Assembly: GCA_947494705.1 (NCBI GenBank)
Contig: CANLVN010000003.1
Location: 310,001 to 374,000 of the forward strand
Source of the DNA: an uncultured Erythrobacter sp.
GTDB lineage: Bacteria; Pseudomonadota; Alphaproteobacteria; Sphingomonadales; Sphingomonadaceae
Reading direction: 5' to 3'
DNA length: 64,000 nucleotides
A program made the translations under genes and the position numbers. This document shows positions 46,252-57,333 of this stretch, piece after piece (positions within the stretch are counted from its first letter, which is position 1; the number at the start of each line of letters is the position of its first letter). The notes under the pieces are model-generated. The model had not been told where the DNA came from. It made no database searches and worked only from the letters and a program-made list of their open reading frames with translations.

Positions 46252-46316
46252 CGTTTCGCTCTCCTTGTACGTCGGAGAACCAACGGCTCGGTAAGTATCG
46301 AAGTTCCGAGACAAAT

Positions 46317-46347
46317 AAAAAGGGCGACCCGCGAGGCCGCCCTTTTG
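46317..46347 (-). terminator. Terminator of the ATP synthase operon
   Basis: On the minus strand AAGGGCGG...CCGCCCTT-type arms (AAAAGGGCGGCC and GGTCGCCCTTTTT) enclose a short TCGC loop. A T-run ends about 54 bases past the atpC stop. Confidence 0.8.
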
Positions 46348-46370
46348 CAATTCAGATCTGCGAAACGCGG

Positions 46371-46628
46371 CTAAGCCTCGACATGCTCCGCGAGCACGGT
46401 GAGACCGTTTTCGCCCACTTCGGCAAAGCCACCGCGCACCTCGATGCTCTCGGGAGCGCCGTTTTCGGTCTTGTAGACCTGCACGGCACCGTCGCGGATC
46501 GTGCTCATGAAAGGCGCATGGCCTTCCAGCACGCCGAATTCACCTTCGGAACCGGGAACGACCACCATGTGGACGTCTTCCGAGCGGACCAGCTTGGCCG
46601 GCGTTACGAGTTCGAAGTGGAGTGCCAT
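46371..46628 (-). CDS. atpC: F0F1 ATP synthase epsilon subunit
   Basis: This is the F1 epsilon subunit, which couples rotation and inhibits ATP hydrolysis. ATG 46628 ([20 protein letters not shown]) is preferred over 46640. The 85-residue protein is short: it has the N-terminal beta-sandwich ([20 protein letters not shown]) but lacks the long C-terminal helical domain, as is common in alphaproteobacteria. It follows atpD closely and ends the operon. Confidence 0.93.
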   Translation of the reverse strand: MALHFELVTPAKLVRSEDVHMVVVPGSEGEFGVLEGHAPFMSTIRDGAVQVYKTENGAPESIEVRGGFAEVGENGLTVLAEHVEA

Positions 46629-46636
46629 GTGAGCTA

Positions 46637-48136
<1,500 letters not shown>

Positions 48137-48475
48137 TTACAGGCTGCAGACGGTTTCGGGATCGGAAAGGACCCAGCCATCGTCTACCACCGAAAGCGTG
48201 GCGTCGTTGCGAAGAAACTCATCGTCGCCGAGGCCGAACTCGCATGAAGCGGTGTCGGCGCCCATGGCGCGCCTGCAGACCGCGGTATTGACCGGTTCGG
48301 CGTCAGGGCATGTTTCTGCAAAAAGTTCCTTGAACAGCGCTTCGTCTGCCGGTGCGAGAGTCGAAACCGGCTCGGGCGCGACCGTCTCGGTCGGTTCGGG
48401 CGCAGGCGCAGGTTCGCTGCCGCAAGCGGCGAGGGCGAGAACGGAAAGAAGGGAGAGGGGGGCAAACTTTTTCAA
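48137..48475 (-). CDS. Cysteine-patterned lipoprotein 2 inside the ATP synthase operon
   Basis: TTG at 48475 has AGGA seven bases upstream and starts (M)KKFAPLSLLSVLALAACGSE, a lipoprotein signal with lipobox LAAC. The 112-residue product has a Pro/Glu linker and a C-terminal domain with four cysteines besides the lipid cysteine. They are spaced C-x10-C-x10-C-x31-C, and the text around the third is CEFGLGDDEF. The neighbouring gene at 48498 has the same layout, so they are paralogues. I do not recognise the family. A longer frame to 48922 reads through the paralogue and is rejected. Confidence 0.75.
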   Translation of the reverse strand: MKKFAPLSLLSVLALAACGSEPAPAPEPTETVAPEPVSTLAPADEALFKELFAETCPDAEPVNTAVCRRAMGADTASCEFGLGDDEFLRNDATLSVVDDGWVLSDPETVCSL

Positions 48476-48497
48476 AGAAGTAATCCTGGTGTTCTTG

Positions 48498-48935
48498 TTA
48501 TTCGGGCTGCGTATCGACCGAAGTCTGTGCAGGTTCATCGGCCATGGCGTTGGCTCGTTCGAGCGAAGAGCAGAATTCGGGCTCTTCGGCGACCGTCCAT
48601 GCGGCGTCATCCTGAGAAATCGAGAGTTCGCGGGTGGTATTGGCGGGATCGCTTTCGAGAGCGAATTCGCATGTAAAGCTCTGCCCGAGGTTGGCGGCCT
48701 GGCACATCGACGAACGAAGATTCGTGCCAAAACCGGGACACGCTTCGTCGATGGCCATGCGAACCGTTTCCATGTCCGGAGCTTCGCCGGCATTGCCGAT
48801 GGAGTCGTCGGTAGCGGTATTGACGGTCGCGACTTCCTCGGCGTCGATTCCGTCTTCTTCTTCGGCAGGGGCGGCGCAGGCTGCGATCGTGAGAGAAAGA
48901 GCGCTGGCCGCGGCGGTGGCAATGAGCTTGTTCAT
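48498..48935 (-). CDS. Cysteine-patterned lipoprotein 1 inside the ATP synthase operon
   Basis: The ATG at 48935 overlaps the atpG stop as ATGA. The 145-residue product has lipobox IAAC at Cys20, an acidic linker and a domain with cysteines spaced C-x11-C-x10-C-x32-C. The third cysteine lies in TCEFALESD and the fourth in [10 protein letters not shown]. The next gene is a shorter paralogue with a nearly identical cysteine pattern. The two invariant blocks CEF and D-W-V suggest two disulfides and a shared fold. Lipid anchoring places it in the periplasm. Its function, and its link to the ATP synthase, are unknown. Confidence 0.78.
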   Translation of the reverse strand: MNKLIATAAASALSLTIAACAAPAEEEDGIDAEEVATVNTATDDSIGNAGEAPDMETVRMAIDEACPGFGTNLRSSMCQAANLGQSFTCEFALESDPANTTRELSISQDDAAWTVAEEPEFCSSLERANAMADEPAQTSVDTQPE

Positions 48936-49801
48936 AGGGCTTCGGCTCCTGCGATGATCTCGATGAGTTCGGTAGTAATCGCGGCCTGGCGGCTGCGGTT
49001 ATACTGCTTGTTGAGGTCCTTGATGAGGTCGCCTGCGTTGCGCGTGGCGTTGTCCATCGCGGTCATCGAAGCACCTTGCTCCGATGCCTCACGCTCGAGC
49101 AGCGCGCCAAAAATCTGCGTCTTGACGTAGCGCGGCAGCAATTCCTCGAGGATTTCCTCTTCGCCCGGCTCGTATTCTACCACGGCGTCGGATTCGTCGG
49201 CGGTTTCCGGGGCGGGGACGGGGATCAGCTGGTTGACGGTCGGGTCCTGGACCAGCGCCGACTTGAACGTCGGGTAGATCAGGTGAGCGACGTCGTATTT
49301 GCCCTCGTCGAACATCTCGATCAGTTCAGCGGCAATCGCGTCGGCTTCCTCGAAGCCTGGTGTCTTGACGTCGCTCGTGTCGAAATGCTTCCCGATCTCG
49401 CTCGCGAAATCGCGTTTAAGCGGCGCGCGGCCCTTTTTTCCGACGAGGTAGAATTCGATCGACTTGCCGTCAGCGAGGAGCTCTTTCGCCTTTGCCTTGG
49501 CGGCTTTGACGATGTTTGAGTTGAGACCCCCGCACAGGCCCTTGTCGGTGTTGACGACGACCAGCAGGTTGCGTTGGCTGCTGCCGGTTCCCGCCAGCAG
49601 CTTGGGAGCGCTGTCGCCGGAAACCTTGCCTGCGAGGCTCGCCATGACCGAGGCCAGACGCTCTTGATAGGGTCGGGCAGCTTCGGCGGCAGCCTGCGCA
49701 CGGCGAAGCTTGGCCGCAGCGACCATCTGCTTGGCCTTGGTGATCTTCTGGGTCGACTTGACCGAGTTGATCCGACCTTTGAGTTCCTTGAGTGAAGGCA
49801 T
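48932..49801 (-). CDS. atpG: F0F1 ATP synthase gamma subunit
   Basis: This is the central-stalk F1 gamma subunit. The 289-residue protein has [20 protein letters not shown] at the N-terminus and [16 protein letters not shown]. It ends with the conserved helix [41 protein letters not shown]. It follows a YgiN-like gene by four bases and overlaps lipoprotein 1 by four bases, so all are translationally linked. Confidence 0.97.
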   Translation of the reverse strand: MPSLKELKGRINSVKSTQKITKAKQMVAAAKLRRAQAAAEAARPYQERLASVMASLAGKVSGDSAPKLLAGTGSSQRNLLVVVNTDKGLCGGLNSNIVKAAKAKAKELLADGKSIEFYLVGKKGRAPLKRDFASEIGKHFDTSDVKTPGFEEADAIAAELIEMFDEGKYDVAHLIYPTFKSALVQDPTVNQLIPVPAPETADESDAVVEYEPGEEEILEELLPRYVKTQIFGALLEREASEQGASMTAMDNATRNAGDLIKDLNKQYNRSRQAAITTELIEIIAGAEAL

Positions 49802-49805
49802 CTCT

Positions 49806-50099
49806 TCAGCTTTCTAACGGTTTTACTTCGATGAATTCCGGCGCGCTCTGGAGCCAGTCTTCATATTTGGCAAAAACGTCTTTGGTGTAGTCTTGAGAAT
49901 GGTGAAAATCGAACGCAGTCTGATCTGCCCATTCCTCGAAAATAATGATGGTGCTGGACCCGTCCGCTGCCCGGCGAGGTTCGAATGCAAGGCATCCGGT
50001 TTCCTCTTGGGTCGCGGGCACGATTGAGGAGACCGCACTGCAGGCCTCCTCCATGTGCTCCGGCTTGACCGGGATTGTTGCGAGATAGGTCAGCGACAT
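49806..50099 (-). CDS. YgiN-like antibiotic-biosynthesis-monooxygenase domain protein
   Basis: The 97-residue protein is a single ABM/YgiN dimeric alpha-beta domain: [58 protein letters not shown] and a C-terminal [14 protein letters not shown]. YgiN-type proteins act on quinols, and several small ABM proteins are of unknown function. It lies between atpA (nine-base gap) and atpG (four-base gap), so it is co-transcribed with F1. No known F1 subunit has this fold. Quinol-linked activity is plausible but not shown. Confidence 0.85.
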   Translation of the reverse strand: MSLTYLATIPVKPEHMEEACSAVSSIVPATQEETGCLAFEPRRAADGSSTIIIFEEWADQTAFDFHHSQDYTKDVFAKYEDWLQSAPEFIEVKPLES

Positions 50100-50108
50100 T
50101 CTTCGGCC

Positions 50109-52206
<2,098 letters not shown>

Positions 52207-52368
52207 GCGTTTGATGTCCTCTTTGAGGAGTGAAGAATATCGTTACAGCTCGGGGGGAGCAGAGCGCATCGAGGCGCTGCCGCCTAAGCTGGCGCGCGCC
52301 TAGCAATTCGATTCCGATTGCGCAAGCCGGAGCGGTGATGGATGCACCGGGTTATGGACTGGACGGAG

Positions 52369-52388
52369 TACTTACCGATTGGTAAGTA
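52369..52388 (+). promoter_or_regulatory. Perfect palindromic operator upstream of the TauD-type gene
   Basis: TACTTACC and GGTAAGTA (eight-base arms) flank a GATT centre, 23-42 bases upstream of the ATG at 52411. Its length and symmetry are typical of operators for TetR-family repressors. No regulator gene lies beside it. Confidence 0.55.
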
Positions 52389-52410
52389 AGGGGTGAGAAG
52401 GAGAGGAAAG

Positions 52411-53238
52411 ATGCAACTTACACCCATGGCACCGAAATGCGGTGTCGAAGTCGGCAACGTAAAGCTCGCAACATGCAGCGACGACGAGATGGATGCGATA
52501 CGCGAGACGATTTATGAACACGGGGTCGCCGTGTTTCGCGACCAAGAGTTCGGCCCCGAAGACCACATTCGCTTCGGAAAGCGCTGGGGCGGGATCGACG
52601 TCAACAAGTACTTCCCGCTGACCGACGACTTTTCCGAGATCGCAGTGGTCAAGAAAGACCCCGACCAGCAGACCAATATCGGCGGGGCCTGGCACACCGA
52701 CCACTCCTATGACCAGGTACCCGCTATGGGATCGGTGCTCGTTGCGCGCCATCTGCCGCCAAGGGGTGGCGACACGATGTGGGCGCATATGGGGGCCGCC
52801 TATGATGCATTGTCAGACGAGCTCAAAGAGGCGGTCGAGGGGCTAGAGGCGTTCCACACCGCCGACCATGTATATAAGGCCGATGGCCTCTATGCGCAGA
52901 CCGACATGGGAAAGAACCTGCGGGGTCAGGACGTGAAGACCGGCGCAGTCCATCCGGTTGTGATCCGTCACCCGCATACGGGGCGCAAGCTCCTTTATGT
53001 CAACGGCGCCTTCACGATCCATTTTGTCGGCCAGACCCGAGAGGAAAGCCTGCCGCTGCTCCAGCAGTTGTTCGACGCAGCGCTGACCGGCGACAATGAA
53101 TGCCGGTTGGAATGGAAGCCGGGCACGGTGGCCATCTGGGACAATCGCACGACGTGGCACAATGCCATGAACGATTATCAAGGCCACTACCGCGAGATGC
53201 ACCGCATCACACTTTCAGGCGAGGCGCTGGCGGCCTGA
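52411..53238 (+). CDS. TauD/TfdA-family Fe(II)/2-oxoglutarate dioxygenase
   Basis: This 275-residue non-heme iron dioxygenase starts at MQLTPMAPKCGVEVGN. Iron ligands are His/Asp in AWHTDHSY (HxD) and a distal His in TTWHNAMNDY, with the 2-oxoglutarate-binding Arg near YREMHRITLSG. Homologues oxidise taurine, chlorophenoxyacetates or carnitine-like compounds, so the substrate is undefined. ATG 52411 follows GAGAGGAAAG. A palindrome just upstream suggests repressor control. It stands alone between atpH (divergent) and the protease gene (convergent). Confidence 0.88.
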   Translation: MQLTPMAPKCGVEVGNVKLATCSDDEMDAIRETIYEHGVAVFRDQEFGPEDHIRFGKRWGGIDVNKYFPLTDDFSEIAVVKKDPDQQTNIGGAWHTDHSYDQVPAMGSVLVARHLPPRGGDTMWAHMGAAYDALSDELKEAVEGLEAFHTADHVYKADGLYAQTDMGKNLRGQDVKTGAVHPVVIRHPHTGRKLLYVNGAFTIHFVGQTREESLPLLQQLFDAALTGDNECRLEWKPGTVAIWDNRTTWHNAMNDYQGHYREMHRITLSGEALAA

Positions 53239-53247
53239 TCGGGATTC

Positions 53248-54834
53248 CTACTCGGAGCCCCCGATCACCCCGTCGCGCTTCGTCTCGCAATTGTAGACCA
53301 GCCGCTCGTTCGGGCGGTCGGGTAACAATGCGAGCAATGCCGATTGCTGCTCGGCCAGCTGCCGCGCGGCATCGGTGACGCCACAGGCGGGGGGCGTGTA
53401 TTCGCGGCGGGCCTCGCGCGCGGCCTGCATGTCGGAACGCCCGAGCAGATAGCGGTCTGTCTGAAACGTGCGCGTCTCGGGATCGTAGCTGCTGACCGAC
53501 ACGGCTTCTTCCTCGCGGGGCACAAGGACACGGGTCCAATCGCCGCCGACAAGGCCATATTGGGTGCGTTCGTTGACGCAGCCATCTGCATTCCAGTCGA
53601 ATTCGACATCGTCGGTGCGCGCGACCGTAACCCGGCTACGGGCGGGGTCGAGTGTGCACAGCAACGTTCCATCGCCCGCCTGTGCCAGTGTGGGGTCGAC
53701 TGCCTCATCTCCGTCGCCCGCTTGCTCGCCCATCAGTTCGGCCACGCGGTCCTCGATCGTGTCGAAGCCGGGCCGGGTAATCCATATGAGCGCCGCCCCG
53801 ATCAGCGCTGCCCCCGCGATCCCGGCGGCGATGAGAGCGCGGTTACGATTATCGGGGTTCTCGGCCAGTCCGGCGCGCAGTTGCGCTGCTGCGTAACCTG
53901 CACCGATTGCCACCAGCAGCAGCACCATCGCCATCGCCATGGCGTTGTCGCGCGCATCCATGACCTCGATCTGCGCCTGCATCCGCGCCGTGTCGCGCGC
54001 CTCGCGCTGTTCGGCCTCGCGTGCCTCGATCAGCGCCTGGGCCTCAGCGCGCTGCGCTTCGAAGCGTGCGCGTTCGGCCGCATTCAGCTCTTCGATCGAG
54101 CGGCAGGGCAGGGCGTTGACGGAAGGGTCGACATCGTTCTCGCGCAGGAACGGCAGCAGTTCGCGCAAGGACACGGCAAAGTAGAACTCCGCATCCGAGC
54201 CGGCGGAGTCCGCTCCGAAACTGTTCACGCCGAGCACGCGCCCGCACCCGTCGAGCAGCGGTCCGCCGGAATTGCCGCGCGCGATAGGGGCGGTGTGCAG
54301 GATCGTGTCGAACTGGCGCGAGGGGCGCTCGCCTGACAGGAAGCCGCGGCTCTTCACTGGCGGTTGGGCGCGAAAGATGTCGGCCATCTCCAGCCCTTGC
54401 GCGAGGTCGACATTCATCGGGTATCCGACCGCCGAAACCTCGCCCATGTTGCTGCCCACGCCGCCTGCCAGGGACAGCGGCGGCAGGCGCAGCGAACCGT
54501 CGGTTACTTCGAGCAGGGCCAGATCGTTGCGCGGGGATACCGCAACCGGAGTCGCGAAGGTCCCCGCATCCCCCTGACTCGGCACGATCCCGATGCGTAG
54601 GGTGTCGTCGAGCAGCGCTTCGCGGATAACGTGGGCGTTGGTGACGATCATGGTCGGCGTCACCGCAAAGCCGCTGCCATGAGTGACTGGCACCACCTCG
54701 TCGCCCGAGCGATCGATCAGCACCACGCGCACAACCCCGCGTGCCGCAGCGTCGATATCCGCAGGGTCGGCTGCAGCGGGAACGGCGAGCGCTAGCGCGA
54801 CAAGCGCGGTGAGGAGGCGAAGGATGGCTGTCAT
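53248..54834 (-). CDS. Membrane-bound trypsin-like serine protease with C-terminal Cys domain
   Basis: ATG 54834 gives a 528-residue protein with a signal peptide (MTAILRLLTALVALALAVPA). The trypsin-like domain has His68 (TNAHV), Asp104 (RNDLALL) and Ser189 (GNSGG). A long Ala/Glu/Arg-rich helix (about 250-297) follows, then two hydrophobic helices (298-318 and 333-352). The C-terminal domain contains four cysteines (LLCTL, DGCVN, PACGV, YNCET). The helix pair would anchor the protein in the membrane after the protease domain. A longer frame to 55269 reads into ada and is rejected. Confidence 0.85.
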   Translation of the reverse strand: MTAILRLLTALVALALAVPAAADPADIDAAARGVVRVVLIDRSGDEVVPVTHGSGFAVTPTMIVTNAHVIREALLDDTLRIGIVPSQGDAGTFATPVAVSPRNDLALLEVTDGSLRLPPLSLAGGVGSNMGEVSAVGYPMNVDLAQGLEMADIFRAQPPVKSRGFLSGERPSRQFDTILHTAPIARGNSGGPLLDGCGRVLGVNSFGADSAGSDAEFYFAVSLRELLPFLRENDVDPSVNALPCRSIEELNAAERARFEAQRAEAQALIEAREAEQREARDTARMQAQIEVMDARDNAMAMAMVLLLVAIGAGYAAAQLRAGLAENPDNRNRALIAAGIAGAALIGAALIWITRPGFDTIEDRVAELMGEQAGDGDEAVDPTLAQAGDGTLLCTLDPARSRVTVARTDDVEFDWNADGCVNERTQYGLVGGDWTRVLVPREEEAVSVSSYDPETRTFQTDRYLLGRSDMQAAREARREYTPPACGVTDAARQLAEQQSALLALLPDRPNERLVYNCETKRDGVIGGSE

Positions 54835-54888
54835 CAGTGGTGCCTTTAGGCGGGCTGCGACATTGACCGCAAGCTTCGGGATGCGCTT

Positions 54889-55971
54889 ATGTCGGGCAAC
54901 AGGCAAACCGACACCATGACCGAGCAACCCACAAACAGCCAGAGCCTCACCGACGACCAGCGATGGCGCATCGCGATGGCCAAGGACCGGCGCTATGACG
55001 GGGCCTTCGTTACCGGAGTGCATTCGACCGGCATCTACTGCCGTCCCTCGTGTCCAGCACGCGCGCCCCTGCGCCGCAACGTGCGCTTCTACGCCAGCGC
55101 GCAGGACGCCGAGGCAGCGGGCCTGCGCGCGTGCAAGCGTTGCTCTCCCCACACCCAGAGCGCTGAGGAGGCCTGCGTTCTCGCCGCCATCGCTGCTATC
55201 CGCGAGCAGGGCGCGATGACGCTCGACCAGCTTGCTGAGCTGACCGGCTACTCGCCCGCCCACTTCCAACGGCTGTTCAAGCGTACCGTGGGGCTCTCCC
55301 CCGCCGCCTTCGCCCGTGCCCTGCGCGAAGAGCGGGTGCGCGGCGCACTGCAGGAAGGGTCGAGCGTCACGCAGGCGCTCTACGATGCGGGCTACTCCGC
55401 GCCATCACGCTTCTACGCGGACACCAAGGGGAGACTGGGCATGGGCGCCAGCGACTGGGCAAAGGGCGGCGAGGGCCGCACCATCCATTGGAGCGTGATC
55501 GAGACCTCGCTTGGCGACATGCTCGTCGCCGCGACCGACAGGGGCGTGTGCTGCCTGTCCTTTGGCGAGGGCGAGGACGAGCTGCGCAGCCGCTTCCCCA
55601 AGGCCGAGCTGGTGCCCGCAGGCGAGGCCTTCGCCGCGCTGTTCGCCGAGGTTGTGGCGGCGGTCGAGCAACCGGGAAGCGACAGCGCCCACATCCCCCT
55701 CGACGTGCAGGGCACCGCGTTCCAGCAACGCTGCTGGGAGGCGCTGCGCACCATCCCGCCGGGCGAGACGCGCTCCTATGGCGAGCAGGCCGCCATGCTC
55801 GGCAACCCGAAGGCCAGCCGCGCAGTGGGCAGCGCGAACGGAGCCAACCACATCGCCGTCCTCATCCCCTGCCACCGCGTCGTGCCCGCAAGCGGCGGTG
55901 TGGGCGGCTACGCCTACGGACCCGAGATCAAGGCCGAACTGCTGCGCCGCGAAGGCGTCGACAAGCCGTGA
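54889..55971 (+). CDS. ada: Ada: methyl-phosphotriester activator and O6-methylguanine methyltransferase
   Basis: Ada repairs alkylated DNA and induces its own regulon. The protein (about 360 residues from ATG 54889, or 351 from 54916) has the zinc/phosphotriester domain CRPSCPAR plus CKRC, an AraC-type helix-turn-helix (LTGYSPAHFQRLFKRTVG) and the C-terminal methyltransferase with PCHRVVPASG (active Cys). All three parts look intact. It is divergent from the protease gene. A repeat array begins 46 bases past its stop. Confidence 0.94.
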   Translation: MSGNRQTDTMTEQPTNSQSLTDDQRWRIAMAKDRRYDGAFVTGVHSTGIYCRPSCPARAPLRRNVRFYASAQDAEAAGLRACKRCSPHTQSAEEACVLAAIAAIREQGAMTLDQLAELTGYSPAHFQRLFKRTVGLSPAAFARALREERVRGALQEGSSVTQALYDAGYSAPSRFYADTKGRLGMGASDWAKGGEGRTIHWSVIETSLGDMLVAATDRGVCCLSFGEGEDELRSRFPKAELVPAGEAFAALFAEVVAAVEQPGSDSAHIPLDVQGTAFQQRCWEALRTIPPGETRSYGEQAAMLGNPKASRAVGSANGANHIAVLIPCHRVVPASGGVGGYAYGPEIKAELLRREGVDKP

Positions 55972-56349
55972 TTCCCTACAGGATGGAACAGGTGGAACAC
56001 GGTCCAGGACCAAAAACGCCAAACTGTCACCCTGGAGCGCCAAAAGTGTAACCTTGCGCGCAAAAGTGTGACCTTAAGCGTGCGAAGTGTAACCTTGCAC
56101 TGCGCCGGGTGTAACCTTGCAGCGCCAAAACCGTGACCTTGACGCAGGCAAAGTGTCACCCTTGATCGCCCTGTGTTCGACGATCATACGATGGGAAAGA
56201 GCCGCGCGTTCCATGCCAGCTTGGGCGGCCTGTAGGAAAGCGGGCCAAGGTCAGCACTCTTACGCCCGCAGATAGGTCGATCAGGGGCGGATTTTCGGTG
56301 AGGCGCGGGCGTCATCAATGGCGTGCACCATTCTTCCCATTTGCAGTAA
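55972..56349. other. ada-copB intergenic region (378 bp)
   Basis: It contains the seven-copy repeat array (56017-56164). The rest (56165-56349) has a small open frame on the minus strand (56184-56372) without a ribosome site. I see no conserved gene, tRNA or terminator in it. Confidence 0.6.
56017..56164 (+). repeat. Seven-copy imperfect direct repeat (core GTGTAACCTTG), period 20-22 bp
   Basis: Seven cores start at 56024, 56046, 56066, 56087, 56109, 56131 and 56153. Typical copies read GTGTAACCTTG, GTGTGACCTTA, GTGTCACCCTTG, and each is preceded by a GCGCCAAAA-like segment. Spacing of 20-22 bases is about two helical turns, so all would face one side of the helix. The pattern suggests repeated binding sites for a protein, such as transposon end sites or plasmid-type iterons. 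It is not a CRISPR array: there is no spacer/repeat alternation. Confidence 0.8.
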
Positions 56350-57333
56350 TCAGAACCAGAAACGCAGGCCAAGCAAGACAGCCACGCCGTCGGGGTCTTC
56401 CCCGGTGGCGCGGATGTAGTCCGCCGTCTGCCCGGTGGCCGCTTCGTATTCCACCCCGATGTAGGGCGCGAACTCAGGCACGAATTCGTAGCGCAATCGC
56501 GCGCCCACTTCGACCTTCGAAAGGCCCGTGCCCACGCCGCGTTCGGGAATATCCTGCGCGGACAATTCCGCTTCGATACGTGGTTGCAGGATGAGCTTCT
56601 GCGTGAACTTCATGTCATGCTCGGCCTCGATTCGTGCGGTGATATCTCCCTCGTCAGAAACGAAAGCCGCGGCGTCGAAGTGGATCATGTAGGGCGCAAG
56701 GCCCGCAACACCCACGGCGAGATGGGCCGTGGTATCCGGCTCCACGTCCACGCGCATCCCGGCCTGCAAATCGATAAACGGGCCGATGGCGTGGCCCCAG
56801 AGAAGCTGCATTTCGGCGTCCTCGACAGCGCCGCCATCAAGCTCGCCTTCGCCTTCGGTCTTGAACACGATCTTGTCGATGGAGGTGCCGTACCAGGCGC
56901 TGACGTCCCAAAGGTAGGCGTCATGCCCATCCGAAAGGCGCGCTTCGAGCCGTTCGGCCAGCACCGTGCCGGTGGTCATATTGCCGTGGGAGACGTGGTT
57001 GTATGCGCGGGCGGCGGCCATTCGTTCGCGGTTGAAGAACAACTCGGCGGCGTGATCAGGTCCTTCGAAGGCCCGCGGCGGAGGCGGTCCTTTGGGGATT
57101 TCCATTTCACCGTGCTCCATCTGAGAGTGATCCGTCTCGCCGTGGTCGATGGGCGAGTGGTCCATCCTCTTGTGCTGCGACTGCTCCATTTCCTTGTGTT
57201 GCGAGTGGTCCATCTGGCCATGAGCGGAATGGTCTTCCTGCGCCGGGGCTTGGTGGCCTTCATGCGCGGAATGGTCCTGCGCGGCGGCAGGTGCGGCGAT
57301 CAGCGCGGCGGTGGCAAAAAGCAGCGCGCGCAT
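56350..57333 (-). CDS. copB: Copper resistance protein CopB
   Basis: CopB is an outer-membrane copper-binding barrel paired with CopA. The ATG at 57333 is shared with the copA stop as TGATG. The 327-residue protein has a signal peptide, a Met/His-rich segment (about residues 21-90; HSAHEGHQ, MDHSQHKEMEQSQHK) that binds copper, and the CopB barrel from FEGPDHAAELFFN to the terminal LLGLRFWF. It is the second gene of a copAB operon. Confidence 0.95.
   Translation of the reverse strand: MRALLFATAALIAAPAAAQDHSAHEGHQAPAQEDHSAHGQMDHSQHKEMEQSQHKRMDHSPIDHGETDHSQMEHGEMEIPKGPPPPRAFEGPDHAAELFFNRERMAAARAYNHVSHGNMTTGTVLAERLEARLSDGHDAYLWDVSAWYGTSIDKIVFKTEGEGELDGGAVEDAEMQLLWGHAIGPFIDLQAGMRVDVEPDTTAHLAVGVAGLAPYMIHFDAAAFVSDEGDITARIEAEHDMKFTQKLILQPRIEAELSAQDIPERGVGTGLSKVEVGARLRYEFVPEFAPYIGVEYEAATGQTADYIRATGEDPDGVAVLLGLRFWF

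Noticed and set aside
46252..46350. The MscS-type frame extended to a TTG at 46350
   Set aside because: The extension lies within the stem-loop terminator of the ATP synthase operon and encodes no conserved sequence.
55914..56159. An 81-codon minus-strand frame across the repeat array
   Set aside because: Its repeated VTL-like text simply translates the DNA repeats.
55990..56170. CRISPR array reading of the repeats after ada
   Set aside because: The period is 20-22 bp with almost no spacer, repeats are imperfect, and there are no cas genes nearby.
56184..56372. A 62-codon minus-strand frame between the repeat array and copB
   Set aside because: It has no ribosome site or recognisable domain and overlaps the copB stop; it may be a decayed gene but I cannot support it.
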